Shown: positions 36,101 to 44,700 of the stretch, one piece after another
Layout of the letters: every line of letters starts with the position of its first letter
Numbering within the stretch: the stretch's first letter is position 1
Assembly: GCA_045639525.1 (NCBI GenBank)
Contig: JAZUDI010000030.1
Coordinates: 1-59,986, forward strand
Length of the DNA stretch: 59,986 nucleotides
From: UBA1181 sp045639525
Lineage (GTDB): Bacteria; Bacteroidota; Bacteroidia; Bacteroidales; Paludibacteraceae
Direction of reading: 5' to 3'
Notes under the pieces: generated by a model
Told to the model about the DNA's origin: nothing
The model's input: the letters and a program-made list of their open reading frames with translations, nothing else
The model's database searches: none
Program-made: the position numbers and the translations under genes

Positions 36101-37124
36101 AGTGCAAAGAACTGGACTCTTTCGACTCGCCATATCGCCACAAACCCGAATTCTGGGTACCGATCCAAATATCTCCGTCACGATCCTCGAAGAGCGTATG
36201 TACCTTCTTCAACTCATCCACATTGATATTAATCGGCGCCTGTTTCTCAAAGCTCCATTTCCCGGATCGGTATTCGCCACGCCAAAGTCCGCTTCCACTG
36301 GTTCCTAACCAAATCCTTCCCTTCGAATCCTTGAGAATGGCGGTGATGCACTTAAAAGGGGTTTCGATCCTCTCCGCACGAAGGATCGTACCATCATCCC
36401 CGATGTGCACGACGCCCAAGGAGCCAATACTGGAAGAGATCAATATGCGGTTGTGGTCCAAGCGAATCATGGAGGAGACCATCTCATTGATTTCAGAGAG
36501 AAATGTGGGGCCACATCGCTTGAAATCCTTATCCCACACCCGGACGCCTGGGAAAGAGCCAATCCAAATCCGACCCCAATCATCCTCCAACAAACTGCAG
36601 GTAAAGATATCTTGGGTTGCTTGATAGGCAATAGGATTCTTATCGAACAGACCACCCTCCTTATCGAATAGATAAAGTCCCGCATTGGTGGAGAGAATCG
36701 TCCTACCACCACTGATTGGATAGATTCCCGTCACACATTTATAGTATGTGGTGTCGAAATCTTTGGGGGCCAAATTATGGAAGGAATCGGTCATCTCGTC
36801 ATAGGAGACCGCCATTCCGTTGTTGCTTCCGAAGCAGACCGTACCATCTTCCAAAGTGGCGGAACGGATGATATCGTTGCGGAACAGAGAGGGATAATCC
36901 TCGAAAAAATAGTTCTTGAAATGGACGCCATCGAATTTATTCAAACCATATTCGGTGGCCACCCATAGGAAGCCATTCTTATCCTGGGAAATGGAATGGA
37001 CATAGTTACAGCTCAGGCCATCCTTCACCGTGTAATGGTGAAAAGAGGCCCACTCCATTGCCCTTAACGGAGAGAATGCAAGCAGGAAAACAACTATATA
37101 TCTTAAAACCCTAATAGAAAACAT
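33123..37124 (-). CDS. Hybrid two-component system regulator (HTCS C)
   Basis: 1333 residues from the ATG at 37122-37124; a TTG two codons earlier is an alternative. Order: signal peptide (1-22, ending PLRA); reg_prop propeller (about 25-690: FLWVATEYGLNKFDG, IWIGTQNSGLWRYG); Y_Y_Y domain; WWKTWW and a membrane helix near 785-805; HisKA with AHDLKNPMFAIV; ATPase with NVLSNAVKFTPTGG and GTGLGFQM; receiver with Asp in IIISDVEMPVVDG and Lys in VTKPF; AraC domain at the end. It shares the HDLKNPM H-box and overall form with HTCS A, so the two look like paralogs. No glycosidase or transporter gene is next to it: upstream is divergent glyA and downstream the small transcript and tRNA-Leu. Its target is unknown. 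Confidence 0.95.
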   Translation of the reverse strand: MFSIRVLRYIVVFLLAFSPLRAMEWASFHHYTVKDGLSCNYVHSISQDKNGFLWVATEYGLNKFDGVHFKNYFFEDYPSLFRNDIIRSATLEDGTVCFGSNNGMAVSYDEMTDSFHNLAPKDFDTTYYKCVTGIYPISGGRTILSTNAGLYLFDKEGGLFDKNPIAYQATQDIFTCSLLEDDWGRIWIGSFPGVRVWDKDFKRCGPTFLSEINEMVSSMIRLDHNRILISSSIGSLGVVHIGDDGTILRAERIETPFKCITAILKDSKGRIWLGTSGSGLWRGEYRSGKWSFEKQAPININVDELKKVHTLFEDRDGDIWIGTQNSGLWRYGESKESSSLHSSDIGFPLVDGTSFAEDGRGNIVVSADGHGCYLLSPDLKLLKHIQTEDGLTSNNVLSLQKGVDGKIWVASWGGVPCTYDTETGKITQYPFDGIGFAYSTSKVLHCFQNGEVGVGLAGDGIYCYSKEKNIWNHVRLMGDSTISSEDRWVEHLMETKQGVRWIITSRTVWRWENGKMKATYPDIDATQSHNPLMMFQGACDEAGNLFVVSNRGVIRFEADGSSFKSLDFLPAGHYSSILLGRDGHFWTSGSNGILYFDYDGATYHQVLLDDRCRNRNYFTSRAAFQDSKGRFYFGSTEGFMVFDPTLKRESSGVSYLSFSDLYLFGERVLPSSDLLPAPLSRTNELVLNYDETNISISFDVLDFSGLNIVDASYRINGLDRRWVDLGDKREVKISHLPFGDYVLEVKALRRDGVGDPKIITLNIRVLPPWWKTWWCTLLMVLGLIAIVAGVLYYRFRSIVKQRELLSKMVAERTKELDESNQLLGQKQKFIEQRNQELLDVLREKDRLISVVAHDLKNPMFAIVGALEGVVKRREISPNTWKVLNDTYLSAFNLQSVMVKLLEWARGKQSDVACRMDHVSLHQIMTEVLDLLNGVLSEKNITVDYTSDVKHKVFADGRMIGTAIRNVLSNAVKFTPTGGSIRIYASEELSVVRLSITDSGVGMSKEKVEELMGDGRHESTLGTNNEKGTGLGFQMTKDFVRKSGGTIQLESEEGRGTTIVISLTKSDELAEISVPTKASSETFEVNAELLDGNTVMVVDDDPLILNNLCEMLKPYVNVVAASNGEEGLNVVRECRPDIIISDVEMPVVDGIEMYKRLRGEQPTMNVPLVFLSARSDEDDRLRGLSSGAIDYVTKPFSAKELLMKLQNILQWRRTQQQQVLTHNFEEDRIDEEANDLLRGVLQVVEKRYQDSEFSIDDIADELAMSKSSLSRKLKSITDKTPLEIITEFRLHRAQKMLKEGRSVSEVAYSVGFNDPLYFSRKYRAVFGYPPSQES

Positions 37125-37140
37125 CTTCAAATATTTGCGA

Positions 37141-37148
37141 CAAATATA
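37141..37148 (-). promoter_or_regulatory. -7 element of HTCS C
   Basis: TATATTTG on the minus strand fits TAnnTTTG; the start would be about 10 nt before the ATG at 37124. No clear -33 TTG. Confidence 0.45.
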
Positions 37149-37246
37149 GCAATTTAATGGTAGAAGAAAAAGCTCATCTCAAAGATAAACTATCATTTGT
37201 CGGAAAAATTAAGGAAACAGATGCCACCGCGTAAAGAAAAAAGAAG

Positions 37247-37254
37247 TAAATTTG
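37247..37254 (+). promoter_or_regulatory. -7 element of glyA
   Basis: TAAATTTG fits TAnnTTTG and would give a leader of about 45 nt rich in AAC repeats. No TTG at the -33 spacing. Confidence 0.5.
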
Positions 37255-37304
37255 CACTTTCGAAATTAACTCGAGGAATTAACAATTAACAACAAGATAT
37301 ACTT

Positions 37305-38585
37305 ATGGTAAGAGACACAGCAATTTTCGACATTATCGAAAAAGAGCATCAGCGTCAGCTTAAAGGAATTGAGCTAATCGCTTCCGAGAACTTTGTCAGT
37401 GATCAAGTGATGCAGGCAATGGGAAGTTATTTAACAAACAAGTATGCTGAGGGTTACATCGGTCACCGTCACTACGGTGGTTGCGAAGTAGTCGACATGA
37501 GCGAAGGTTTGGCAATCGAGCGTCTTTGCAAACTTTACGGTGCCGAGTACGCTAACGTACAACCTCACTCAGGAGCTCAGGCTAACGGTGCTGTTCTTCT
37601 TGCAGTCCTCAACCCTGGCGACAAGTTCATGGGCTTGGATTTGGCTCATGGTGGTCACCTTTCACACGGTTCCTTGGTTAACACTTCCGGTTTGATCTAC
37701 AAGCCAGTTCCTTACTACTTGAACAAGGAGACAGGCCGCGTTGACTACGACGAGATGGAGAAGATCGCAAAGGCAGAGCGTCCTAAGTTGATCATCGGTG
37801 GTGGTTCCGCCTACTCACGCGAGTGGGATTACGCCCGCATGCGTAAGATCGCTGACGAGGTTGGCGCACTTTTGATGATCGATATGGCTCACCCTGCTGG
37901 TTTGATCGCCGCAGGCTTGCTCGACAACCCATTGAAATATGCTCACATCGTGACATCAACTACCCACAAGACACTTCGTGGTCCTCGTGGTGGCATCATC
38001 TTGCTTGGCAAGGATTTCGACAACCCATGGGGTAAGGTAACCAAGAAGGGTGTTATCCGCAAGATGTCCTCTATCTTGAATTCAGCAGTCTTCCCAGGTA
38101 TGCAAGGTGGTCCATTGGAGCACGTGATCGCTTCTAAGGCTGTCGCATTCGGCGAGGCACTTCAACCAGAGTTCAAGACTTACCAAACTCAAGTGAAGAA
38201 GAATGCGGCTGTAATGGCTCAAGCATTCGTTGACAAGGGTTACGCAGTTGTTTCTGGCGGTACCGACAACCACTCTATGTTGATCGACCTCCGTCCTAAG
38301 TTCCCTGAGTTGACTGGTAAGATGGCAGAGACTGCTCTTGTTGCCGCTGACATCACCACCAACATGAACATGGTGCCATTCGACACTCGTTCAGCATTCC
38401 AAACTTCAGGTCTCCGTTTCGGTACACCAGCCATCACGACTCGTGGTGCGAAGGAGGAGTTGATGGTTGAGATCGTCGAGATGATCGACACCGTTCTTTC
38501 TAACCCAGAGAGCGAGGCAAACATCAAGTCAGTTCGTGAGAAGGTTAACAGCATCATGAAGGATTATCCTTTGTTCGCTTGGTAA
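37305..38585 (+). CDS. glyA: Serine hydroxymethyltransferase
   Basis: 426 residues. It interconverts serine and glycine with transfer of a one-carbon unit to tetrahydrofolate. PLP is bound by Lys222 in STTHKTLRGPRGG; other motifs are ELIASENF, NKYAEGYIGHRHYGG and HPAGLIAAG. Codon use differs from the neighbours: GGT, GCT, CTT and GTT are frequent, as in highly expressed genes. It is transcribed alone, divergently from HTCS C, with a strong terminator behind it. Confidence 0.97.
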   Translation: MVRDTAIFDIIEKEHQRQLKGIELIASENFVSDQVMQAMGSYLTNKYAEGYIGHRHYGGCEVVDMSEGLAIERLCKLYGAEYANVQPHSGAQANGAVLLAVLNPGDKFMGLDLAHGGHLSHGSLVNTSGLIYKPVPYYLNKETGRVDYDEMEKIAKAERPKLIIGGGSAYSREWDYARMRKIADEVGALLMIDMAHPAGLIAAGLLDNPLKYAHIVTSTTHKTLRGPRGGIILLGKDFDNPWGKVTKKGVIRKMSSILNSAVFPGMQGGPLEHVIASKAVAFGEALQPEFKTYQTQVKKNAAVMAQAFVDKGYAVVSGGTDNHSMLIDLRPKFPELTGKMAETALVAADITTNMNMVPFDTRSAFQTSGLRFGTPAITTRGAKEELMVEIVEMIDTVLSNPESEANIKSVREKVNSIMKDYPLFAW

Positions 38586-38610
38586 TCGATTTCGAATCAA
38601 TACAAGTAAA

Positions 38611-38639
38611 AAAGGCTGCTCGATGGGCAGCCTTTTTTT
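38611..38639. terminator. Bidirectional terminator glyA / acyltransferase
   Basis: AAAGGCTGC and GCAGCCTTT form the stem around a 7-nt loop, with seven T on the plus strand and a T run on the minus strand as well, so it can end both the plus-strand glyA and the minus-strand acyltransferase. Confidence 0.88.
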
Positions 38640-38676
38640 GTGGGGAGAAAACCTATTCTTATTCTAAAAGTACTGT

Positions 38677-39675
38677 TTATTTGAATCCGATCCATTTACT
38701 ACAGGTCGAGCCCAATAATTTGTTCCCGTAATAGACAAATCCCAAACTAATGAATAAAACAATGGCTGAATTGATCACGTACGGCAAACTGTCGTAGTAT
38801 GAAACGTGCGTCAAAATCCGCTTGAACATAATGTGAGACAAATATATTCCAAACGAATAGTCTCCTATCAGTTTAAAAAAACTATTTGTTTCAGTTTGCC
38901 TGGTGGTATTCAAATATGTATAGATCATAAGCAAAAAGATTGAACTTGCCAAGAGAGAGGATAACTTAATCTGAGTACCACAATTATTTACATCTAACTG
39001 GAACCACCAATATCCCTCTACCATATTTAGAACTATCGCTATACCATAGAGAGAAAGCAGATGAGACATCTTGTAATTACGAACATATATTTTGTTACCT
39101 AATAGTAATCCAAGATAATAGAAAGTAAACCAGCCAAGACAGGAGTTTCTCCATAGAATCTTTATTATTGAAGGATATTCGAAACCGGTCATAAGGGGAT
39201 AATACTTGAATATTAGCACAGATACTGGCGCAACAAGCCATCCCAACCATTGTAATTTGGATTTTGCCAGTTTACCTAGAATCGGAGTTAACAGTACAAA
39301 TTGAATATACACAAAAATGTAGTACATCGTTGATGCCGATTTAGCAAACAACAGATTTAGCGCAAAAGCCTTAGGTGTCCAAACTTTCGACACAATACTA
39401 TAAAAAATAGTCCATATTACATAAGGTATGATAACTCTTATTATTCTTTTCTTGAAAAACTTCTTCCAATCGTCTTTCTCAATACTTGTTAGATACCCAG
39501 ACAAAAATAAAAATGTAGCAACAGCGAAGTTTATAAATGGACGAAAAAAAACCTGCCATTCTCCGGAAGGGCAAGTGTGTATGAGCACAACCGCCATAAT
39601 AGCGAGAGCTCTAAACAATTGAATATTATTATCTTTTGGTTTCGTTGAAGTCATATTATCCATTTTATCTGACAT
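38677..39675 (-). CDS. Acyltransferase 3 family membrane protein
   Basis: 332 residues, about ten hydrophobic helices. The N-terminal signature fits membrane O-acyltransferases that acetylate surface sugars: NIQLFRALAIMAVVLIHTCP (catalytic His in IHT) and FLFLSGYLTS. Two ATG codons, at 39675 and 39663, are possible starts. Codon use and base composition are clearly more AT-rich than the neighbours, a sign of recent acquisition. No sugar-pathway genes adjoin it. Substrate is unknown. Confidence 0.88.
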   Translation of the reverse strand: MSDKMDNMTSTKPKDNNIQLFRALAIMAVVLIHTCPSGEWQVFFRPFINFAVATFLFLSGYLTSIEKDDWKKFFKKRIIRVIIPYVIWTIFYSIVSKVWTPKAFALNLLFAKSASTMYYIFVYIQFVLLTPILGKLAKSKLQWLGWLVAPVSVLIFKYYPLMTGFEYPSIIKILWRNSCLGWFTFYYLGLLLGNKIYVRNYKMSHLLSLYGIAIVLNMVEGYWWFQLDVNNCGTQIKLSSLLASSIFLLMIYTYLNTTRQTETNSFFKLIGDYSFGIYLSHIMFKRILTHVSYYDSLPYVINSAIVLFISLGFVYYGNKLLGSTCSKWIGFK

Positions 39676-39699
39676 TCAAATTCTTACAAATTCAACGCA

Positions 39700-39719
39700 G
39701 ATTCTTGGGGACAAGAATC
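39700..39719. repeat. Perfect 8-bp inverted repeat in the acyltransferase leader
   Basis: GATTCTTG and CAAGAATC flank a 4-nt spacer, 24 nt upstream of the acyltransferase ATG and downstream of a -7 element (39743-39750). There is no T run, so it is more likely an RNA hairpin or an operator than a terminator. Confidence 0.5.
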
Positions 39720-39742
39720 ACTTGGGAACATAGGCTTTTTCG

Positions 39743-39750
39743 CAAAGATA
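39743..39750 (-). promoter_or_regulatory. -7 element of the acyltransferase gene
   Basis: TATCTTTG on the minus strand fits TAnnTTTG; the leader would be about 60 nt and contain the hairpin at 39700-39719. No -33 TTG at standard spacing. Confidence 0.45.
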
Positions 39751-39824
39751 ATAAAATTTGACAAAAACACACCTCGTTAAATCCCTAACGGGATTGTTAG
39801 CAACACCAATAAGTGCGGGAATTA

Positions 39825-41678
39825 TCAATCCTTCTCCCCACTACTCCATTCCCATAATTTTCGATAAAAGGCGTGGTGTGAAAGTGTAGCCGCATTGCCG
39901 ATAATCATCAATTTCATACGAGCTCTGGTCATCGCCACATTCATGCGGCGCAACTCCTTCAAGAAACCTATTTCGCCCTCATCGTTGGAACGCACCAAAC
40001 TAATGATCACCACGTCACGCTCCTGACCTTGGAAGCCATCCACGGAATTGACCGTGATAAATTTTCGGAAAGGTTTGAGGAACTTAGACTCTTTGATCAA
40101 GTGGCGTAGGTAATAGACTTGAGCTTTATAGGGAGAGATGACACCAAAATCGATTCGCTCCTCCATGACACGATGCGGCCCCACCTTTTCAATGAATTGA
40201 GTCAGGAGAGAGAGAAGCAATTCACCCTCCATCTTATTGACACGACCAGCGGTTTGTGCCACATACTCCTCCTCAAAAGAGAAATTCTCCGTGTTGATCC
40301 ACTCCATCGGCTCCTCAAAATCAAGGATGCCACGGCACTTCACCTCATCCGCCGCCTTTAGTTTACCCTCGTAAAACCAATCGGAGGAGAACTGCATGAT
40401 CTTTTCGTGCATACGATACTGCACATTCAAAAGCGAAACCACCTCTGGCTTACTCTCCGCCAACTTCTCCATCAAGGTGTGCGACAAACCGGCACGCTCC
40501 GCTTCGTAACACTTGATGGTGGGCGGTAATTGTTTATGATCGCCCGCAAAAATTACCCGATGCGATTTGCATATCGGAATCCAACAAGCGGCCTCCAAAG
40601 CTTGAGCCGCCTCGTCTATAAAGAGCGACTGGAAGGTCCTTCCATACAAAATATTATTCGCCGCGCCAACTAAGGTGCAAGCCACAACACGGGAATCAGT
40701 AAAGAGCGACTCCCGAATCTCATACTCCAGAGACTCCGCCTTCTCCTTAATGGCCCTAGCCTTGTCACGATTCGTTCGGTAAAGTTCCCGGACAGCTTTG
40801 CGCATGCCCCATAGGGTATCATACATCGGATGCGCCTCGAAACGTCGTTCGTAAGTATAGGATAGCATTTTATCGTCCACCCTGGATGGGTTGCCTATAC
40901 GCAAGACATTCACGCCACGCTCCACCAACTGTTGTGAAATCCAATCGACCGCCATATTACTTTGCGCGCAGACCAAGACTTGACTCTCCCTGCGCAATGT
41001 CTCATAAATAGCCTCCACCAATGTGGTGGTTTTACCTGTTCCAGGAGGCCCATGAACAATGGCGACATCTTTCGCCCGAAGGATCTTATTGATCGCCTCC
41101 TCTTGGGATGGATTTAGCCAAGGGTAACGGATGGCCGAGAAAGAAAAGAATCCAGCCTCTCGTTTTCCTAAAAGCGTCTCCCGGAGATCATAGAGTCGAC
41201 CATCCTTCACCGACATCACCCGATCCATCGCATCGAACATCGCCTTGTAACTACTCTCATCAAAACCGATTTGGACACCCAAGCGGTCTATGGATTCCAA
41301 CGCAGCCACATACTCCCTACCCGGCAAGGTGACAACCAGAGAGGTCGGAGTAGCAAAGTTCACCTGCGAGGCCATCTTGATCAGACGCACCTCTTCGTTT
41401 GGAGAGACGCTGAAAAACTGAACGGTCTTGCCATACTCAAAATGGTCCTCTTCATCCTCCAAGGGAGCATGATGAAGTTCCACGACATATTGATTTAGTG
41501 AGTTATAGTACGATTTACCAACCGAAAGGGGGAAACGACAAACACCTGCCGTTAACTTTTTAGGAATAGAGATATGAGAGGCTTGAAGATCGAAACTCTT
41601 CTTATCAAACTCATACTCCATTCGGAGTAAGTCTCTATGCCTCTGAAGCGATAATATGGATGATACGATATTTGCCAT
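39825..41678 (-). CDS. IGHMBP2/Upf1-like superfamily 1 helicase
   Basis: 617 residues. The ATPase motifs are complete: Walker A GPPGTGKTTTLVEAI, motif II FIDEAAQALE, motif III GDHKQLPPT, QYRMHEKIM, motif V TVNSVDGFQGQERDVVIIS and motif VI AMTRARMKLMIIGN. The N-terminal ~190 residues form a beta-barrel-like region as in SMUBP-2/IGHMBP2. It should unwind DNA or RNA; its cellular task in Bacteroidetes is not established. It is monocistronic. A -7 element at 41687-41694 nearly abuts the ATG, so the mRNA may be close to leaderless. Confidence 0.93.
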   Translation of the reverse strand: MANIVSSILSLQRHRDLLRMEYEFDKKSFDLQASHISIPKKLTAGVCRFPLSVGKSYYNSLNQYVVELHHAPLEDEEDHFEYGKTVQFFSVSPNEEVRLIKMASQVNFATPTSLVVTLPGREYVAALESIDRLGVQIGFDESSYKAMFDAMDRVMSVKDGRLYDLRETLLGKREAGFFSFSAIRYPWLNPSQEEAINKILRAKDVAIVHGPPGTGKTTTLVEAIYETLRRESQVLVCAQSNMAVDWISQQLVERGVNVLRIGNPSRVDDKMLSYTYERRFEAHPMYDTLWGMRKAVRELYRTNRDKARAIKEKAESLEYEIRESLFTDSRVVACTLVGAANNILYGRTFQSLFIDEAAQALEAACWIPICKSHRVIFAGDHKQLPPTIKCYEAERAGLSHTLMEKLAESKPEVVSLLNVQYRMHEKIMQFSSDWFYEGKLKAADEVKCRGILDFEEPMEWINTENFSFEEEYVAQTAGRVNKMEGELLLSLLTQFIEKVGPHRVMEERIDFGVISPYKAQVYYLRHLIKESKFLKPFRKFITVNSVDGFQGQERDVVIISLVRSNDEGEIGFLKELRRMNVAMTRARMKLMIIGNAATLSHHAFYRKLWEWSSGEKD

Positions 41679-41686
41679 AATTACGG

Positions 41687-41694
41687 CAAAGATA
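41687..41694 (-). promoter_or_regulatory. -7 element of the helicase gene
   Basis: TATCTTTG on the minus strand fits TAnnTTTG and would start transcription only a few nucleotides before the ATG at 41678. No -33 TTG seen. Confidence 0.45.
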
Positions 41695-41736
41695 GGGATA
41701 AATATGGAGAGATAGAGGCTATCGGGAGAAGAGGCA

Positions 41737-41773
41737 CAAAAAAAATAGTAGTGGACAGTCGCCCACTACTATT
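41737..41773 (-). terminator. Terminator of the 2266-residue cargo gene
   Basis: A perfect 11-bp stem (AATAGTAGTGG / CCACTACTATT) with an 8-nt loop, then eight T on the minus strand. Confidence 0.9.
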
Positions 41774-41794
41774 CCAATATGAGAAACGAATCAA

Positions 41795-44700
41795 TTACTT
41801 GTTGAAAACAACCTCGATAGTTCCCTTAAAGCTATTGCCGTTGATCACAGCGCTGTAGAAGTACACGCCAGGATCGGCCATTTTACCTTTCGAGGTCTTT
41901 CCGTCCCAACCATTATCACCCTCAAATACCTTTTGTCCATAACGGTCAAAAATGATAACCTGGCGTCCCTCCAAGAAGGTATCGTTGAGATCATCCTTTT
42001 GGTATGGTGTAAAGGCTGTAGGAACATGCTTCAAGACATCTATATTGTACAAATTAGATGGCACAGCCGGGCAAACACCATCACCTACGACCACATAGAA
42101 CTTAGAGGAGTCAGCAGGATAGAAGGTATAGGATTTAGACAACTCGTCCTCATCCCAATACATCAAGGAGTCTTTCACCTCTTCATCCACTTCCACCAAC
42201 AATTCACCCTTCTCATTGTATGCGGCGCCAAGAGCATCGAAGCCACTCTTCACCTCAAACCATGCATAGAATACAGGAACGAAGTGGCGGGTATTCACCT
42301 TCAATGTCACCTCATCACCGAACCAGCATCTCTTCAAGCCAGACGGATCGGATACCAATGTGATCGAATCAGGGACGAAACGCTCGTTCATAAACAAAAG
42401 GATGCTATCCCTACGTACCACTTTATAATCGCGCCATGCTTGAAGCGCCTCTTTAGAGCCTACCTCAGAGAGGCTATCCTCTACGGAGTTCAATACAATT
42501 CCGCAAGTTGTATACAAACTATTGTAACTGTATGTGCGGCCACAAGTATTCTCCGCGAAATAGTAAATTGGACGAGGTTGCTCACTAAATGGAACCGGTG
42601 TTCCGGAAACATAATCCGCACCATCCAAGTACCATCCCTCTTTCACCATATTCGCGCCCATGGAGTCAACGCATACGGATGTCATACTATCCAAAGCATG
42701 AATCTTCAGCGTATCACTTTCACAGACATTTAGGTTCGATGAAAGCATATTGATACGAGGTCTTTCATTAATGGTCAAGTAAGCCGAAGCGGTATCGGAG
42801 CATTGCGTCAAAGTATCCATTACGACAAACACATACTTACCGCTTTGGCCGAATCGGTTCAAACGGGTGATTGCGTCACGGTTTGCCTCATAAATCTCCT
42901 TGTCAGGATGAGCAAACTTTTCGTAATAAGTAGTCTTGTTGTCACTGAACACCAAGTTAGCTTCCGCAATCGCGTCACGATAGCAATCATAAGAGAAGGT
43001 ACTTGGGATCTCTCGGATGGTTCCGTTTGCACCACCGACCAAGACTCTACCTTGAGCGAAACGGGCTGAATTTGACCACAAGTCAATATACGAGGATTCT
43101 GATCCACAGATGGTCAAGTCATTGGTGGTAACAGAAACCACCGATTTAGGCTCCATCACGATAGCGGTCATCTTAATACTATCGGTGTTACCACACTTAT
43201 CGGCGAAATAGATAAAGACATCCGTTGTCTTCTTAATAATAGATCCCGCAGCAGGAACCTGCCAGATCTTGATGTCTTCACTCTCCGTACAACCATCCAC
43301 GACATATTGGCCCACCTTATTCATCAATTCCGGTGTAGTCATGGTACACTTCTTCACATTAGAAGCGAGAACCGTATCCTTCCAGTCGTCAGGACGTTCG
43401 AATTTAGGTGCTACCGAATCGATCACCAAAACGACTTGTGTCAATGGCGCACTCTCGTTTCCACACTTATCAGTAGCTACCCAAGTACGCCAAATGGTGT
43501 AGTTATTGTAATCACAAGAATGGACATCCTCTGAACGATTAGACTTAATACTCTTCGTGATGACAATCTCCTCCTCTGTAGAGCAATTATCCGTCGCCTT
43601 GATCGTGACATCATCCATATCGAGGGCGATTTGGATAAGAGAATCTTGATCACAAGCGATCTTGATGGTATCAACCTTCGTCAAGATGTTTGGAGAAGTG
43701 ACGTCATGGATAACATACTCTTGATCACAAGTAATCGTGTTGTTTCGCACGTCAGTCACCAAATAGGTTCTTACCAAGGTATAGTCACAAGGCGCTTCGC
43801 CACGCTCGCTCTCCTCATAACGGAAGGTTCCCTCCTTGTATTTCTTGATATCAGAAATCGCTCCACCTGCAGCCAAGAAATCTTCCCATGTTAAAATTGG
43901 CGTAGGGATCTCTCCGTAACATTCGTACGTAGTATCTCTTAATGGCGGGCAAGTCAAAACTGGAGGAACCATATCCTCGATATTGACGATTTGACTACAT
44001 ACATGGTCATCACCGAACACATAGTGGAAAGTCCAATCCACCTGAATCTTACCGATCTCATAATGGTCGGTGCTATCCTTACCGTCTGAACGACGGAAAT
44101 CGATGGTCGCTGCATTGCAATCGTCAATTGTAATCTCAGGGCGAACAAGTCCGGCCAACTTCACCTCCTCGAAGGTAGCGAAGAATGAATCCAACAAGTT
44201 AACCGTCACAGTGTCTTTCAACAAAGAGCAATCGAACAACTCGGTCTTTACCGTCACAGACTTCTCGCAAGAGTCCTTCATCAATCCCTTTTGGTCAATG
44301 AAGATCCAACGGATATCGGTCTTACCCAACTCGAAAGGTTTAGAATCCCACTTGATTGGGTTACCTGTCACAGGATCTACCTCCAACTCACCATTTCGGC
44401 GACGTTGAACAATCGGAACAATGCTATCGTCGTCACACATATCGTATGCGGTTGGGAAGGTCATGTAATTCTTCAACGAATCGGCAGACAAAGAACACAA
44501 TCCTGGCGTCAAAGTGACAATGATATCTTTGTCGATATCACAAGACTCCATCTTCAAAGCCACCGAGTCGATGACATTCACCAACATCATACAAGAGTCT
44601 TGGTTACCCGCCTTATCGGTGAACAACCAAACGAATCTATGCGTTTCAGTTGGGTATGTGATATTCTTCAACTCATCGTTGCGGTAAACAACGACTGAGC

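Noticed and set aside
37131..37304. Riboswitch before glyA
   Set aside because: The spacer is short and AT-rich with no glycine, THF or SAM riboswitch core visible.
39780..39795. AATCCC-TAAC-GGGATT hairpin after the helicase gene as a terminator
   Set aside because: Only 6 bp and no T run; too weak to call, although some terminator is expected there.
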